Source of the DNA: Wolbachia endosymbiont (group A) of Rhinocyllus conicus
Lineage (GTDB): Bacteria > Pseudomonadota > Alphaproteobacteria > Rickettsiales > Anaplasmataceae
Direction of reading: 5' to 3'
Assembly: GCF_947250775.1 (NCBI RefSeq)
Contig: NZ_OX366349.1
Span: forward strand, 930,001-994,000
Length of the DNA stretch: 64,000 bases
In this document: positions 16,901 through 27,671 of the stretch, in pieces
Numbering within the stretch: the first letter of the stretch is position 1
Layout: each line of letters begins with the position of its first letter
Notes under the pieces: model-generated
Seen by the model: the letters and a program-made list of their open reading frames with translations, nothing else
Told to the model about the DNA's origin: nothing
Databases searched by the model: none
Program-made: the position numbers and the translations under genes

Positions 16901-17871
16901 AATCAATATCGTGCGGTAAAGAATATACTGAAGATGCGCGCAATATCAACATCAGGCCTGAGCAACTTGATGATTTTGTCGGGCAAAAAGACTTAATACA
17001 AAATTTAAAAGTGTTTATAAATGCTGCACAGACAAGAACTGAAGCCTTAGATCACGTTTTATTGTATGGTCCCCCAGGACTTGGCAAAACAACTTTAGCA
17101 CAAATTGTTTCTAAAGAATTAAGGGTCAGCTTCCGCGCAACTTCTGGTCCTTTACTTAGTAAAGCTGGGGACTTGGCTGCAGTGCTTACCACTTTAAATG
17201 CAAAAGATGTTCTATTTATCGACGAAATCCATAGATTAAATCGCAGCATCGAAGAAGTTTTATATACTGCTATGGAAGATTTTTGCTTGGACATATTAGT
17301 AGGTGAAGGTCCATCTACTCGCACTTTAAGGATAGATCTACCACCATTTACGTTAATCGGAGCAACTACACGGCTTGGATTACTTTCTGCGCCACTCAGA
17401 GATCGTTTTGGCATTCCCTTGCATCTTGAGTTTTATTCTTTTGAAGAACTGGTTAATATTATAAAAAGAGGCGCAAGAGTTCTTTCTACTGAAATTGAAG
17501 AAAATGCAGCACGGGAAATTGCCTGCCGTGCGCGCGGTACTCCAAGAATTGCTTCGAGGTTACTCAGAAGGATAAGGGATTTTGTTGAAGTGAAAGATGA
17601 TAAAAAAATCACTTATGAAGTCGCTGATTCTGTATTGCTAAAATTGGGTGTAGACAAAATGGGACTCAATAAACTTGATGTGCATTATCTAAGATTTTTA
17701 TTCAACACCTCAGGACCTGTTGGAATTGACACCATATCTATTGCGCTATCCGAGGATGTTGGCAATATTGAAGAAACAGTAGAACCTTATTTAATCAAAA
17801 TTAGTTTTGTAAAGCGCACACCAAGGGGGCGCGTTCTAACCGATCAAGCAAAGGAGTATTTGAGCCTTTAA
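16897..17871 (+). CDS. ruvB: Holliday junction DNA helicase subunit RuvB
   Basis: AAA+ ATPase that drives branch migration with RuvA. Walker [10 protein letters not shown] (near residues 60-68), Walker B LFIDEIHR, sensor 1 IGATTRLG, the arginine-finger segment APLRDRFG, and the C-terminal winged helix ending [11 protein letters not shown]. 324 aa. Translationally coupled to ruvA. Confidence 0.97.
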   Translation: MKSISCGKEYTEDARNINIRPEQLDDFVGQKDLIQNLKVFINAAQTRTEALDHVLLYGPPGLGKTTLAQIVSKELRVSFRATSGPLLSKAGDLAAVLTTLNAKDVLFIDEIHRLNRSIEEVLYTAMEDFCLDILVGEGPSTRTLRIDLPPFTLIGATTRLGLLSAPLRDRFGIPLHLEFYSFEELVNIIKRGARVLSTEIEENAAREIACRARGTPRIASRLLRRIRDFVEVKDDKKITYEVADSVLLKLGVDKMGLNKLDVHYLRFLFNTSGPVGIDTISIALSEDVGNIEETVEPYLIKISFVKRTPRGRVLTDQAKEYLSL

Positions 17872-18277
17872 TATTAGAGAGCTTTTTTACCATAATTCAA
17901 TTATATATTGATTGGCATAATATCATATACTGGCATTTTTGTGTATAAAGGCATATATGTTAAATAGCACTGAAACTGTAGTTCAAATTAAAACTTCTCC
18001 ATTTCGTATTCGCTAGTTATGCTATTCTAACTAATTAAGCTATGGTTTGTGGTAATAGGAAAAAACTGGATTCCAGCGTCACGCGCTGGAATGACACCCT
18101 ATGAGTGCTGCTTGTGTATATTCTCTCTTTCACCATCTCAGTGTTTCTTTCTTATTATGCCAGTACCATTTTCTTGTCATTCAAGTAGCTCCCCTTCTTG
18201 TCATCCCAGTGCTTGACACTGGGATCCAGAAATTCTTAAACTGAATTCTATATAGAACCTCAGAACAAAAATAAAAA
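17872..18277. repeat. Intergenic region with two palindromic repeats
   Basis: No gene seen. Contains GATTCCAGCGTCACGCGCTGGAAT near 18071 and GTCATCCCAGTGCTTGACACTGGGAT near 18199, both common repeat types in this window and both able to form hairpins. The mpg promoter must lie here but no clear -35/-10 is visible. Confidence 0.55.
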
Positions 18278-18817
18278 ATGGGTAGCACAATACTACCAAG
18301 AAATTTCTACGAGCGGCCGACCTTAACTGTAGCTGGAGAGTTATTGGGAAAAGTCCTCAAATTTTCTAACTTTAGTGGAATAATAACCGAAGTTGAAGCC
18401 TATATAGGAATGAGTGACCCAGCTTGTCATGCAGCAAGAGGCTATACTAACCGAACCTCAGTAATGTTTGGTATGCCGGGGTTTTCGTACGTATATTTTA
18501 TATATGGGATGTATTACTGTTTAAATATTGTAACAGAAGCAGAAGGGTTCCCAGCAGCAGTGTTAATACGGGGATTAAAGCTCATTGAACCGCTTGAAGC
18601 AAACTTAGGCGGACCAGGAATATTGTGCAAAAGATTAAACATTACAAAAGAACACAATAAACTGGACCTTACTATAAGCCACAAATTTTGTATTTATGAA
18701 TCTCATCTCAACCCGGATTATGTGTGCACTCCGAGAATCGGAATTAGTAAAGGCCAAGAGAAATTTTGGCGGTTTAAAAACTTAAGATCTTGCGTAGACT
18801 ATTTGCCAATCGGATAA
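18278..18817 (+). CDS. mpg: 3-methyladenine DNA glycosylase (AAG/MPG family)
   Basis: Base-excision repair glycosylase that removes alkylated purines. Diagnostic segments: [25 protein letters not shown] (catalytic Glu near residue 43, active-site Tyr and the HA.RG.T.R motif), [21 protein letters not shown], and the product-binding [13 protein letters not shown]. 179 aa is typical of bacterial members. Its 3' end overlaps the convergent purF gene by 19 bp. Confidence 0.94.
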   Translation: MGSTILPRNFYERPTLTVAGELLGKVLKFSNFSGIITEVEAYIGMSDPACHAARGYTNRTSVMFGMPGFSYVYFIYGMYYCLNIVTEAEGFPAAVLIRGLKLIEPLEANLGGPGILCKRLNITKEHNKLDLTISHKFCIYESHLNPDYVCTPRIGISKGQEKFWRFKNLRSCVDYLPIG

Positions 18818-20184
18818 TCACCAGTGAAACAAGCATCGCAATATTGTGGTGTAGCATTGTTACGCACCTCTCCTTTAACAGCCTGATATAGTCCATCAAT
18901 ACTCAAGAAGGCTAGGCTATCTACTCCTATAACTTCCTTAATTTCCTCTACAGATTTATTTGCAGCAATTAAATCTTTGCACTCTGGCGTATCTATTCCA
19001 TAAAAACAAGAATGCTTAATTGGTGGGCTTGAAATTTTGAGGTGAATCTCTTTTACTCCTGCATCCTTTAGCATAACTATTATATTTCTGAGCGTACTAC
19101 CACGCACTATACTATCATCTATTAAAATTATGTTTTTACCTTTCAAAGTGTGCTTATTAGCATTGAATTTTAATTTTATTCTAACTTTACGTACTTCAGC
19201 GGTTGGTTGTATAAAAGTTCTTCCTATGTAATGATTACGAATTATCCCCAGTTCCATAGGTAATCCTGAATGCTTTGCATATCCAATAGCTGCAGGTATT
19301 CCAGAATCAGGTATTGGTACAACCATATTTACATTGTTTTTTGGTGGGCTCTCTTCTGCAAGTATTCTTCCTATTTCTTTTCTTATATCATATATGGACC
19401 TATTCTCCATTATGCTGTCTGGTCTCGAAAAGTAAACGTATTCAAAAATACAAAAACTTGATTTTTGCTGTGGGAAAGGAAACATTGAGGCTAGCTTACT
19501 ATCCGAACTGATGGTAACTAATTCGCCTGGTTCTATTTCTCTAATAAACTCTGCATTTATTATATCAAGAGCACAAGTTTCAGATGCAAGAACGTAAGAA
19601 CCGTTTAACTTTCCTAAAACAAGAGGCCTGATTCCAGATGGATCACGTACTCCAATAACTACTTCTTGATTGATTGCCACAAAAGAATAAGCACCTTGTA
19701 TTTGCTTTAATGCATATATAAAACTCTCTAAAAAGCTATCTTTTTCACCGCTTGCTGTCAGATGCACTACTACTTCTGTATCAATATCTGACTGAAAAAC
19801 GCACTCTTGTTTAATTAATTGTTCGCGTATCGGAGAAATATTAATTAAATTACCATTATGTGCTATGGCAAAATCCCCAAATTTGCCACTTTTGCCAAGC
19901 ATGGGCTGCACTCCAAATTTACTACCACTTGTTGAGTATCGAACGTGACCTATTGCACAATCTCCAGGTAAGGATTTCTTTATTTCATCTATATCATCAA
20001 ATACGCTGCTCACTTGACCTTGAAAGTGATAAGAGTGCAGCTTATCGTTGTTACTGGTTACTACGCCAAAAGACTCTTGACCTCTATGCTGCAAAGCGTG
20101 GAGAGCAAGTATAGAGTTAAATGCAGCATCGTTATTGCAGCTTATACCAAATACTCCACATTCCTCACGCATTTCATCTAGCAT
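18799..20184 (-). CDS. purF: Amidophosphoribosyltransferase
   Basis: First committed step of de novo purine synthesis: PRPP + glutamine to phosphoribosylamine. An N-terminal Ntn glutaminase domain with the nucleophile Cys after an 8-residue propeptide ([13 protein letters not shown]), the segment GHVRYSTSG, and the C-terminal phosphoribosyltransferase loop [13 protein letters not shown]. Possible iron-sulfur Cys residues near the C-terminus (CKD and CDACF). 461 aa. It is 25 bp from rodA on the same strand. Confidence 0.96.
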   Translation of the reverse strand: MLDEMREECGVFGISCNNDAAFNSILALHALQHRGQESFGVVTSNNDKLHSYHFQGQVSSVFDDIDEIKKSLPGDCAIGHVRYSTSGSKFGVQPMLGKSGKFGDFAIAHNGNLINISPIREQLIKQECVFQSDIDTEVVVHLTASGEKDSFLESFIYALKQIQGAYSFVAINQEVVIGVRDPSGIRPLVLGKLNGSYVLASETCALDIINAEFIREIEPGELVTISSDSKLASMFPFPQQKSSFCIFEYVYFSRPDSIMENRSIYDIRKEIGRILAEESPPKNNVNMVVPIPDSGIPAAIGYAKHSGLPMELGIIRNHYIGRTFIQPTAEVRKVRIKLKFNANKHTLKGKNIILIDDSIVRGSTLRNIIVMLKDAGVKEIHLKISSPPIKHSCFYGIDTPECKDLIAANKSVEEIKEVIGVDSLAFLSIDGLYQAVKGEVRNNATPQYCDACFTGDYPIGK

Positions 20185-20209
20185 AAAAACTATTAAGTAA
20201 AGTTTAATT

Positions 20210-21349
20210 TTACTTTAGCATAGGTGAAATACAAGCATTTTGTTGTTCATCTGCTTTTATTGCCAGCAATAATCCTATGCATATCAAGCTTGCAGCAGTT
20301 GTACTTCCTCCATAGGAAAGAAATGGCAGTGGATCGCCTATCACAGGCAAGAGGCCTATTGACATTCCAATGTTTATAAAAAAATGAGCGCCAAAAAAAG
20401 CAAAAATCCCGATAGATACTAACTTAGAAAAATAATTTTTCGACCTATAAGCGATAGAGAAAATTATGCCAAGTAATGAGGTATAAAGCAAAATTAAAGC
20501 CATGCTACCTAAAAAGCCCCACTCCTCACTCAGCACTGCAAAAGCAAAATCCGTACGTTTCTCCGGCAAAAATCCAAGTTGAGTTTGACTTCCGTTAACA
20601 AAGCCCTTACCAAGCAAACCTCCTGAACCAATAGCTATCTGAGATTGCTGCGCATTATAACCTATTCCAAGTGGATCCACTGATGAATCCAAAAACGACA
20701 ATATCCTTTGCTTGTGATAAGGACGTAAAAAAGGCCAAATAGCCGGTACTGCAAAAATGCCAAGCGTCCCACAAATTACTAAATGAGCTCTTTTTATTAC
20801 TGCTGTGAATATAATTGATGCTCCTATAAACAACATTATCACAGCTGTGCCTAAATTAGGTTGCTTTAACACCAAGAATACAGGCAAGAAAATAATTATT
20901 ACCGCCTTAAGCAATCTTTTAAATTCCATCATTTTATACACACTTTGCTTATCAAAATAACGAGCAAGCGCAAGTATTAAGCCTACTTTTGCAAATTCTG
21001 ATGGTTGCAAACTAATTGACCCAATTCTTATCCACCTCGTCGCACCCATTATGTGCGAGCCAAAAAAATTTACTGCTAATAGCGAAATCGCTGCTGCTAT
21101 ATAAAAAAAGTAGGCGTGCTTCAAATAAAAATCTAGCTCTATGAATGACATAGCTATAGCGAGTAGGAAAAAGAAGGAAAATATGACTATTTGGTGAATT
21201 GCAAATGGTACCCACTTTCCTCCAGCAGAAGAGTATTGAACAGCAATGCCAACGCAAAACAGCACTATCACGTTAATGACTAATAACCAATGAATCTTCT
21301 TCAGCCTATCCACACTTATAACCTTAAAGTATAGTAAAATATGAAACAA
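20210..21349 (-). CDS. rodA: Rod-shape-determining SEDS protein RodA
   Basis: SEDS-family peptidoglycan glycosyltransferase/lipid II polymerase of the elongation machinery. About ten transmembrane segments; signatures GATRWIRIGSISLQPSEFAK, QPNLGTAVIM, and the catalytic-loop region LLGKGFVNGSQTQLGFLPEKRTDFAF, plus GDPLPFLSYGGST. The start is uncertain: TTG 21349 or GTG 21313 (VDRLKKIHW), the latter giving 367 aa. Together with mraY at 25253 it indicates a retained lipid II pathway. Confidence 0.93.
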   Translation of the reverse strand: MFHILLYFKVISVDRLKKIHWLLVINVIVLFCVGIAVQYSSAGGKWVPFAIHQIVIFSFFFLLAIAMSFIELDFYLKHAYFFYIAAAISLLAVNFFGSHIMGATRWIRIGSISLQPSEFAKVGLILALARYFDKQSVYKMMEFKRLLKAVIIIFLPVFLVLKQPNLGTAVIMLFIGASIIFTAVIKRAHLVICGTLGIFAVPAIWPFLRPYHKQRILSFLDSSVDPLGIGYNAQQSQIAIGSGGLLGKGFVNGSQTQLGFLPEKRTDFAFAVLSEEWGFLGSMALILLYTSLLGIIFSIAYRSKNYFSKLVSIGIFAFFGAHFFINIGMSIGLLPVIGDPLPFLSYGGSTTAASLICIGLLLAIKADEQQNACISPMLK

Positions 21350-21358
21350 AGATAAAAA

Positions 21359-22825
21359 TCAAAAAACCAACTTCTCAACTACTAACCGAATTGGAGTGCT
21401 ATATATTCCAGTTACTATTGTTAAAGCTGCCATAAACAATAGACAGAAAAGCATAGGAAATGGCACATCATTAATTTTGCCTAGTGTCATTCCAGCGCTT
21501 GATGCTGCACTATTTTCAAAATACATTTTCTCTACCATCTTCCACATGTATATTAGTGCAAGAAAAGAACCGGCAGCAAAAGCTATCAGGGAGATCCACG
21601 CGCGAGATTCTATAACTGCTTTCATTATATACCATTTGCTTACAAAGCCATTTGTTAGCGGCACACCGACTAATGCTAAACTAAGTAGAGTAAACGCAAG
21701 TGCTGTATAAGGCATTGATTTCTTGAGTCCCGATAAATTCTCTATTTTTGTTGTATCAAATTTGTAAGAAATACATCCTGCAGCCATGAATAAAGATGTT
21801 TTTATTATGCTGTGGTTTACTATGTGAAGAATTGCTGCAAATACACCTATTTTTGAGTTAAAACTCAGTGCTAAAATTATATAACCAATTTGGCTGACAC
21901 TAGAATTAGCAAGCAGTCTTCTTATATCTTTTGCAGTTATTGCAGATATTGACCCAAATATAACAGCGCAAAGTGCGAGGATAATTATCACGTTGCTTAG
22001 TGATGGTTTAAATAAGAAGAAATTCTGATGGAAAACAGTATAGAAGATCCTAATGAAAACATATATCATCACTTTTGTCACTGTGCCTGAAAAGAATATG
22101 CTAATGAAACTTGGCGCCTCACTATATGCATTAATCAGCCACCTGCTTAATGGAAACAGTGCCATTTTAATTGAGAGACCAACAAAAATGAACAATGTGC
22201 CAAGTTTTATGATGTTGTTATCGTATAATGGAACTATTCTTTCAGCCATGTCAGACATATTGAGCGTTCCTGTCATGGAGTACAAAAGCCCAACACCAAA
22301 CAAGTAAAACGTTGCCCCTATAGTGCCACTAATTAGATATTCAAATGCTGCAACCAAGGCTTTTTTATCCCTTCCCATTGAAACTAATACATAAGAAGAA
22401 AGAGATGAAATTTCCAAAAAAACATAAAGATTGAATATGTCGTTTGTTACTAGAATCCCGAGCAGTCCGCTTAAGCACAGTAGAAATAGAGAGTAAAAAC
22501 CAGTGATTTTGTTTTTGCTAATTTCTTTTTCGTTAATATAAAAGCTATAAAGCACGCTAATCAGCGCTATAAAATTCACCAAAGTTAGAATCAAGGAGTT
22601 TAACACGTCGATTCTTAACTCTATTCCATGCGGAGGAGCCCAATTTCCAAGGTGATAAGTTATAATCTCGCCTCTATATGTTTTTATGAGTAGTATTGAT
22701 GAAATGATAAGAGTGATTGTTGTTGCAATAAAAGAAATAAACCAAGATACCTTGTGTTTCTTGGTAAGAAAGCAAAACATTGATGCAATTATTGGTATAA
22801 TAACTTGTAAAATTGGTAATTGCAT
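21359..22825 (-). CDS. mnhD: Na+/H+ antiporter subunit D (MnhD/MrpD)
   Basis: Polytopic membrane subunit of the Mrp antiporter, homologous to NuoM/NuoN. About 14 transmembrane segments; conserved family segments LEISSLSSYVLVSMG, the lysine-bearing helix SIKMALFPLSRWLINAYSEAPSFIS, DIRRLLANSSVSQIGYI and GVPLTNGFVSKWY. 488 aa. The MnhE subunit is about 10 kb away, so the complex is encoded in pieces. It lies 10 bp behind the rodA start region on the same strand. Confidence 0.92.
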   Translation of the reverse strand: MQLPILQVIIPIIASMFCFLTKKHKVSWFISFIATTITLIISSILLIKTYRGEIITYHLGNWAPPHGIELRIDVLNSLILTLVNFIALISVLYSFYINEKEISKNKITGFYSLFLLCLSGLLGILVTNDIFNLYVFLEISSLSSYVLVSMGRDKKALVAAFEYLISGTIGATFYLFGVGLLYSMTGTLNMSDMAERIVPLYDNNIIKLGTLFIFVGLSIKMALFPLSRWLINAYSEAPSFISIFFSGTVTKVMIYVFIRIFYTVFHQNFFLFKPSLSNVIIILALCAVIFGSISAITAKDIRRLLANSSVSQIGYIILALSFNSKIGVFAAILHIVNHSIIKTSLFMAAGCISYKFDTTKIENLSGLKKSMPYTALAFTLLSLALVGVPLTNGFVSKWYIMKAVIESRAWISLIAFAAGSFLALIYMWKMVEKMYFENSAASSAGMTLGKINDVPFPMLFCLLFMAALTIVTGIYSTPIRLVVEKLVF

Positions 22826-22889
22826 TAAATTGTTGTTAATATATCGTTAAAGTATTAGTATATATAATACTTTTTGTTTTAATACTCTT

Positions 22890-23204
22890 ATGTTATCTAA
22901 AATTTGTAACGCAATAAAACGCCTATTACGAAGAGAAGATAAATTTGTAGGAAGAGATGAAAATGGAAATTCTTACTATGAATCAAGTAAAGGGAAAAGG
23001 TGGATTATGTATAGCAGTGTTTCTGAGCCTACAACAGTGTCTCCGGAATGGCATATATGGCTTCACTATACTGATAATGTAGTACCAGTTAATAATAAAA
23101 AAAGAAAAGTAAAACATACTCCTAATTTAACGGGTACAAAAGATGCATACTATCCAAACCAAAAAGTGAAAAATTACTATAAAAGCTGGAGTCCTGATAA
23201 CTAA
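22890..23204 (+). CDS. NDUFA12-like respiratory complex I accessory subunit
   Basis: Small protein of the NDUFA12 (B17.2) family found in alphaproteobacterial and mitochondrial NADH:ubiquinone oxidoreductase. Family hallmarks: GRDENGNSYYES, KRWIMYSS, and VSPEWHIWLHYTDNVVP, followed by the basic tail with LTGTKDAYYP. 104 aa is typical. Only 2 bp separate it from the next gene, implying one transcript. Confidence 0.92.
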   Translation: MLSKICNAIKRLLRREDKFVGRDENGNSYYESSKGKRWIMYSSVSEPTTVSPEWHIWLHYTDNVVPVNNKKRKVKHTPNLTGTKDAYYPNQKVKNYYKSWSPDN

Positions 23205-23206
23205 AG

Positions 23207-23662
23207 ATGCGAAGGTCAAATATACTTGAAATAACCGCTGGATTATTTGTATTAATTTTCACTATTTTTCTGATTTTCTTTGCTATTGATAAGCTATCTT
23301 ACATAAAGAAAAACTATAAGGATTGCTATAAAATATATGGTCTTTTTGCTAACGCTAACGGTATAGGAGTTGGTGATAGTGTCAAGATCTCTGGTGTGGA
23401 CGTTGGAAGCATAACTGGTGTGTCACTTGACAAAGCTACCTACATAGCACGAATCGATATGTGCGTAAGCCGAGATATAAAGTTGCCAGTTGATAGCTCA
23501 GCTCTGATCACTAGCAGTGGAGTTGTTGGCAGTAAATTTGTTAATATATCACCTGGATCAGATATTAAACTAATCTTGCACGGTGGTAAAATAGAGTATA
23601 CTCAAGCTGAAGCAAATATGGGTGGAATAATGGACAGAATTCTTGGTATGTTTACGAAGTGA
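23207..23662 (+). CDS. mlaD: MlaD/MCE-domain lipid transport protein
   Basis: One N-terminal transmembrane helix (residues about 9-30) followed by a single MCE domain with the family segment GLFANANGIGVGDSVKISGVDVGSI. Members bind phospholipids in the periplasm as part of an ABC transporter between inner and outer membranes. 151 aa is the short, single-MCE form. Co-transcribed with the NDUFA12-like gene. The transporter permease and ATPase are not in this window. Confidence 0.9.
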   Translation: MRRSNILEITAGLFVLIFTIFLIFFAIDKLSYIKKNYKDCYKIYGLFANANGIGVGDSVKISGVDVGSITGVSLDKATYIARIDMCVSRDIKLPVDSSALITSSGVVGSKFVNISPGSDIKLILHGGKIEYTQAEANMGGIMDRILGMFTK

Positions 23663-23849
23663 AAATGGCAGGATTCCAAGTATATCCGTTCAGGTGAAGC
23701 CTCCTGTAGTTCTAAAGTATTTAAGGAGTTTGCCTTATTTCTTGTCTTTTCTACCCCTTGCTAACCTATAATTGGGGTTTATAGTACAGCTTAACAGTTG
23801 CAGTGCATGTCTATCAATGATAAAATGAAGATTAATTTATTTTGATATT

Positions 23850-24635
23850 ATGATTGGTTTACTGTTTGCCGTACTGTTGTTTTTTTGTGGTAGTGATGCA
23901 CTTGCAAAACAGGAGCCACGTTCAATAGCTGGAGATAATCACATAAAGGTAATAAATTATAACCCACAAGCTATACATAAGTATACGGGTTTTTATGGTT
24001 ATCAATCCAGCATATTGTTTGAACCAGGGGAGGTAATACAAAACCTTTCAATGGGTGATTCAACTGGTTGGCAACTCCTTCCTCAAGGTAACAGATTGTT
24101 TATTAAGCCTATAGATGATATTGCCGATACTAACGCAACTATAATTACCAATAAAAGAGTTTATTACTTTGAACTTCATGCTGAAGAAGCAACTGGACTA
24201 GATGATCCAAAATTAGCATATGAAGTAAGGTTTCTTTATCCATTATTTAGCAGTGATGAGATTTACACAACAAATAACGGCGATATCTTCGAACAAGCTA
24301 GTCATACCATTATTCCTGATATAAACGACATTGAAGTTGTAAAGAAGGGCTTAAATTTTAATTATTCCATCTCGCACGTTAAAGGCAGTCAGTCAATAAT
24401 ACCAATTAAAGTTTTTGATGACGGAAAATTTACATATCTACAATTCAATAAAATAAACTCTGATTTCCCGGCAGTTTTTATGGTTGATTCTGCAGGGTAT
24501 GAGTCTTTAGTAAACTTCCGTACAGCTGACAACTACCTAATAATCGAAAGGGTGAGTTCAGTGTTTACCTTAAGGAATGGATCAAGTACAGTTTGCCTAT
24601 TTAATGAAAACATGCCTTTCAAAAAAGGTAAGTGA
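23850..24635 (+). CDS. virB9: VirB9-like type IV secretion protein, stand-alone paralogue
   Basis: TrbG/VirB9 family, outer-membrane core component of a P-type type IV secretion system. A short signal peptide (MIGLLFAVLLFFCGSDALA) is followed by the family pattern ILFEPGEVIQNLSMGDSTGWQLLPQGNRLFIKPI and VYYFELHAEE..., then YEVRFLYP. 261 aa. No other vir gene adjoins; Rickettsiales typically have such extra VirB9 copies outside the main clusters. It converges with rnhB. Confidence 0.88.
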   Translation: MIGLLFAVLLFFCGSDALAKQEPRSIAGDNHIKVINYNPQAIHKYTGFYGYQSSILFEPGEVIQNLSMGDSTGWQLLPQGNRLFIKPIDDIADTNATIITNKRVYYFELHAEEATGLDDPKLAYEVRFLYPLFSSDEIYTTNNGDIFEQASHTIIPDINDIEVVKKGLNFNYSISHVKGSQSIIPIKVFDDGKFTYLQFNKINSDFPAVFMVDSAGYESLVNFRTADNYLIIERVSSVFTLRNGSSTVCLFNENMPFKKGK

Positions 24636-24649
24636 TTACTATCTAAAGG

Positions 24650-25246
24650 CTATAATGCCCGAGATATGGGTGCAAAGTTTTTTCTATGATGTTCTGTAAT
24701 TCCATAAAGGCCAATAGCGTTAAGGTGCTCTTTTGTCCCATATCCTTTATTTTTATACCAATTATATTCAGGATGCTTATTGTGCAATTCTTGCATAAGC
24801 CGATCTCTCGTAACTTTTGCAACGATTGAAGCTGCTGCAATTGATGTACTCAAATTATCACCATTTACTATGGATTTCACTTGCCATTTCACTTCAGGTG
24901 GTTGATTACCATCAACTAGCACATAATCTAATTCTAGGTCCAGGTCTATCAACGCACGTTTCATTGAAAGTTTTGTTGCTTGCAAGATATTGTATGAATT
25001 TATTTCTTCTACGCTTGCCATTCCTATACCAAATTTTGCAACGGATATTATTTTTTCATATAGGACTTGCCTACATTGAGGAGTCAACTTTTTCGAGTCG
25101 TTGATTCCATCAATAATTGTATTTCTATCAATAAACACTACGGCTGCGGATATTACTGGACCAGCTAGCGGACCTCTTCCAACTTCATCCACTCCTGCTA
25201 TCACTCCTGATAATTTATTTTCTAATGTAAAGTCTGGGTATTTCAT
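24650..25246 (-). CDS. rnhB: Ribonuclease HII
   Basis: Removes ribonucleotides from DNA:RNA hybrids. Metal-binding residues are in GVDEVGRGPLAGPV (Asp-Glu near residues 19-20), DSKKLTPQCR, the substrate motif GNQPP, and the final Asp in SIAAASIVAKVTRDRLM. 198 aa, normal length. It is 6 bp from mraY on the same strand. Confidence 0.96.
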   Translation of the reverse strand: MKYPDFTLENKLSGVIAGVDEVGRGPLAGPVISAAVVFIDRNTIIDGINDSKKLTPQCRQVLYEKIISVAKFGIGMASVEEINSYNILQATKLSMKRALIDLDLELDYVLVDGNQPPEVKWQVKSIVNGDNLSTSIAAASIVAKVTRDRLMQELHNKHPEYNWYKNKGYGTKEHLNAIGLYGITEHHRKNFAPISRAL

Positions 25247-25252
25247 AGGTTT

Positions 25253-26233
25253 TTATAATAAGAAAGTTATAGTAAAAACTGAACAGATAATAGAAATTAT
25301 CCAAAATTTCATAACGATTACATTTTCTGACCATCCCTTCTTCTCAAAGTGATGATGTATTGGTGCCATAAGAAAAACTCTTTTTCCTTCTCCATATTTA
25401 AACTTTGTATATTTAAAATATGATATCTGAATAATCACAGATAGAGTCTCTATTACAAAGATTATTCCAATAACGGCAAAAAGCATTTCTCTCTTCATTA
25501 AAACGCTAGTTAACCCTAAAGCTGCACCAATTGACAAGCTACCAACATCACCCATAAATATTTTTGCTGGATGTGTGTTAAACCACAAGAAACTTAAAAT
25601 AGCTCCTATAAATGCAATGCAGAATAAAGTAATATTCATATCTGCTTGAGTTATATATGCAATTAGCCCCAAAAAAGCAAAGGAAGTGATGACTTGAGTT
25701 GCAGCAAGGCCATCCAAACCATCTGTGAGATTCACAGCATTAGCAGAGCCGACAATTACAAACGCAGCAAACGGAACATATAGATAGCCAAAGTCGATTA
25801 TTACTCCTTTAAATAGAGACGTTTTTGTAAAACCTTCAGCAGAGTATAGCTTAAGTATAGACATACTAACCAAAGTTACAATAAACTGAATAAGTATTTT
25901 GGTTTTTGCACTTAAACCTCGATAGTGATTTGTCTTCAATTTTAAATAATCATCAATAAATCCAAGTAGAGCAAAAAATAGAGTTATCAATATCAGCAGC
26001 AAGATTTCTAGTGTTAACTGAGCCCAGAGTAAAATTGGTAATAAAGAAGAAATCAGTATTATTATTCCGCCCATAGGTGGTACATTCTTTTTTGTTATTA
26101 AATGACTTTCTGGTCCACATGATCTAATTGGTTGCCCATCTTTACTTATTTTTTTTAGAAGCTTTATAAAATAGGGAAAAAGAATAAACCCAAAAACAAA
26201 TGAGGTAAAAAATACTTTTGTAGCTAAGATCAT
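25253..26233 (-). CDS. mraY: Phospho-N-acetylmuramoyl-pentapeptide transferase
   Basis: Inner-membrane enzyme making lipid I from UDP-MurNAc-pentapeptide and undecaprenyl phosphate. About ten membrane segments; signatures GFIDDYLK (Asp pair), GSANAVNLTDGLDGLA, MGDVGSLSIGAALG and APIHHHFEKKGWSE. 326 aa. Wolbachia makes lipid II though it has little or no wall; this gene and rodA fit that. Confidence 0.96.
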   Translation of the reverse strand: MILATKVFFTSFVFGFILFPYFIKLLKKISKDGQPIRSCGPESHLITKKNVPPMGGIIILISSLLPILLWAQLTLEILLLILITLFFALLGFIDDYLKLKTNHYRGLSAKTKILIQFIVTLVSMSILKLYSAEGFTKTSLFKGVIIDFGYLYVPFAAFVIVGSANAVNLTDGLDGLAATQVITSFAFLGLIAYITQADMNITLFCIAFIGAILSFLWFNTHPAKIFMGDVGSLSIGAALGLTSVLMKREMLFAVIGIIFVIETLSVIIQISYFKYTKFKYGEGKRVFLMAPIHHHFEKKGWSENVIVMKFWIISIICSVFTITFLL

Positions 26234-26347
26234 CTGCTTACTTAAATTGACTAAGTATCATACCACCTATAGCTAATAAAGCCAACTTCTGTCATCCTAT
26301 AGCCTATTCCTCTTTTACTTCATTTTTTCCTAACTTGGTGCGTATAA

Positions 26348-27667
26348 TTACAATAACTCTGGAATGGTGTGAAGAATTATATTGTTATCTTCTGCAAAAC
26401 AAAATTCGCTATTTTTATCTGTCCATTTATACATTTCTTTTAGATTAATCTCAGAAGAATCATAAGTATCATATTCCATTTTTTTATGATAATCACAATA
26501 GTGAAACTTATTATTTTTATCAAAATAACCAAATTCATCAGTCAATGTAGCCTTTTTTTCACCCTTTCCACTATTTATTACTTCGAACACTACAGCTTGA
26601 TGGTTACCTAGAGAATCTGGTTCAGCAATTCCTTCTGTAATAAAAAACGATGGCCGATGGCTAAGTAACTCACCAAGATTTAGGTTACGTTTTTCTTTCA
26701 TACAACTCAAACTTATGAATTTATATTCATCTGAAACGTTCGAATACTGTGGATCGTATTTTTTATATTCAAAGAATTCATTACCTAAAAAATTACAAAA
26801 CGTTAATTTATAATCATCATTATTAGATTTAATAACTTTTAAATAGTGAAAATCCCTTGGGACAATTACCTCCTCTTTCGTAACATGATTACGCATGACC
26901 AATTGATCATCGAGCATGTAGTAACCTATTTTTGGTAAAGTAGCTATGGGCTTATCATTCAAGGCAACATTTGCTTCATAGATGTTATCCGATAACTCTT
27001 CCCCTTTTTGCAAAGTGAATTTCTGCTTTTCGTTGTTAGTCTCGGTTAAATTGCCTATTATTGTTGATACATCACTTATTGTTAATACATCACATTTATC
27101 TTTTGTGTATTGATACTGATAGCAGTTATCTTCATTATCTTTATCATATATTGAAACACAAGCTCCATTTTTGTCTGATATATAGATATAATCACCTTCT
27201 ATTGTAAAATAAAGTCCACCTGTTTCTTTTTTGATCTTTTGTAGTACTGGATCATTTTCATCATACAAGTTAATGAAGTTTAGTACCCCAGTTATTGGGC
27301 TAGATCTAGAAATGAATAATTCGATACCAAAATTTTCACCTGGTATGTTTTGCAATATAATACCAATATCAGTCTCCTGAAGCTTCTTTACAATAGCCTC
27401 TTTATCTTTACCTATAATAGCTTCTTGTTCTATAACAAAGTCCTGGCCATTTAGTTTCAGAGCTGAGTCCTCTTCATATAAAAATATTTTATCCCTGTCC
27501 CACTTTAATTTTACATTACGAGCATTCTTTATTTCCACCGCACTATTATTGTGTGAATAGATAGTGTACCCGTTGCCATTATTCTTTAATCTGTAATATG
27601 CAGTAGGAAGTTTAATTAGCTTCTTATAGAGCGGATCTTTATTATCTATTCTAAATGTATTTCCCAT
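26348..27667 (-). CDS. Hypothetical protein next to a collagen-like gene, 439 aa
   Basis: Not recognised. Soluble, no signal peptide, strongly beta-like and rich in Asn, Asp, Lys and Tyr, with repeated short patterns such as IYDEN.. / YISDKNGACVSIYDKDNEDNC that suggest a beta-propeller or repeated beta-sheet fold. Its style (YYY, DENGEC, YKYD..) resembles the N-terminal part of the second collagen-like protein at 32333, suggesting a common ancestor or complex. It starts 4 bp downstream of the stop of collagen-like gene 1 and is probably co-transcribed with it. Confidence 0.7.
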   Translation of the reverse strand: MGNTFRIDNKDPLYKKLIKLPTAYYRLKNNGNGYTIYSHNNSAVEIKNARNVKLKWDRDKIFLYEEDSALKLNGQDFVIEQEAIIGKDKEAIVKKLQETDIGIILQNIPGENFGIELFISRSSPITGVLNFINLYDENDPVLQKIKKETGGLYFTIEGDYIYISDKNGACVSIYDKDNEDNCYQYQYTKDKCDVLTISDVSTIIGNLTETNNEKQKFTLQKGEELSDNIYEANVALNDKPIATLPKIGYYMLDDQLVMRNHVTKEEVIVPRDFHYLKVIKSNNDDYKLTFCNFLGNEFFEYKKYDPQYSNVSDEYKFISLSCMKEKRNLNLGELLSHRPSFFITEGIAEPDSLGNHQAVVFEVINSGKGEKKATLTDEFGYFDKNNKFHYCDYHKKMEYDTYDSSEINLKEMYKWTDKNSEFCFAEDNNIILHTIPELL

Positions 27668-27671
27668 ACTA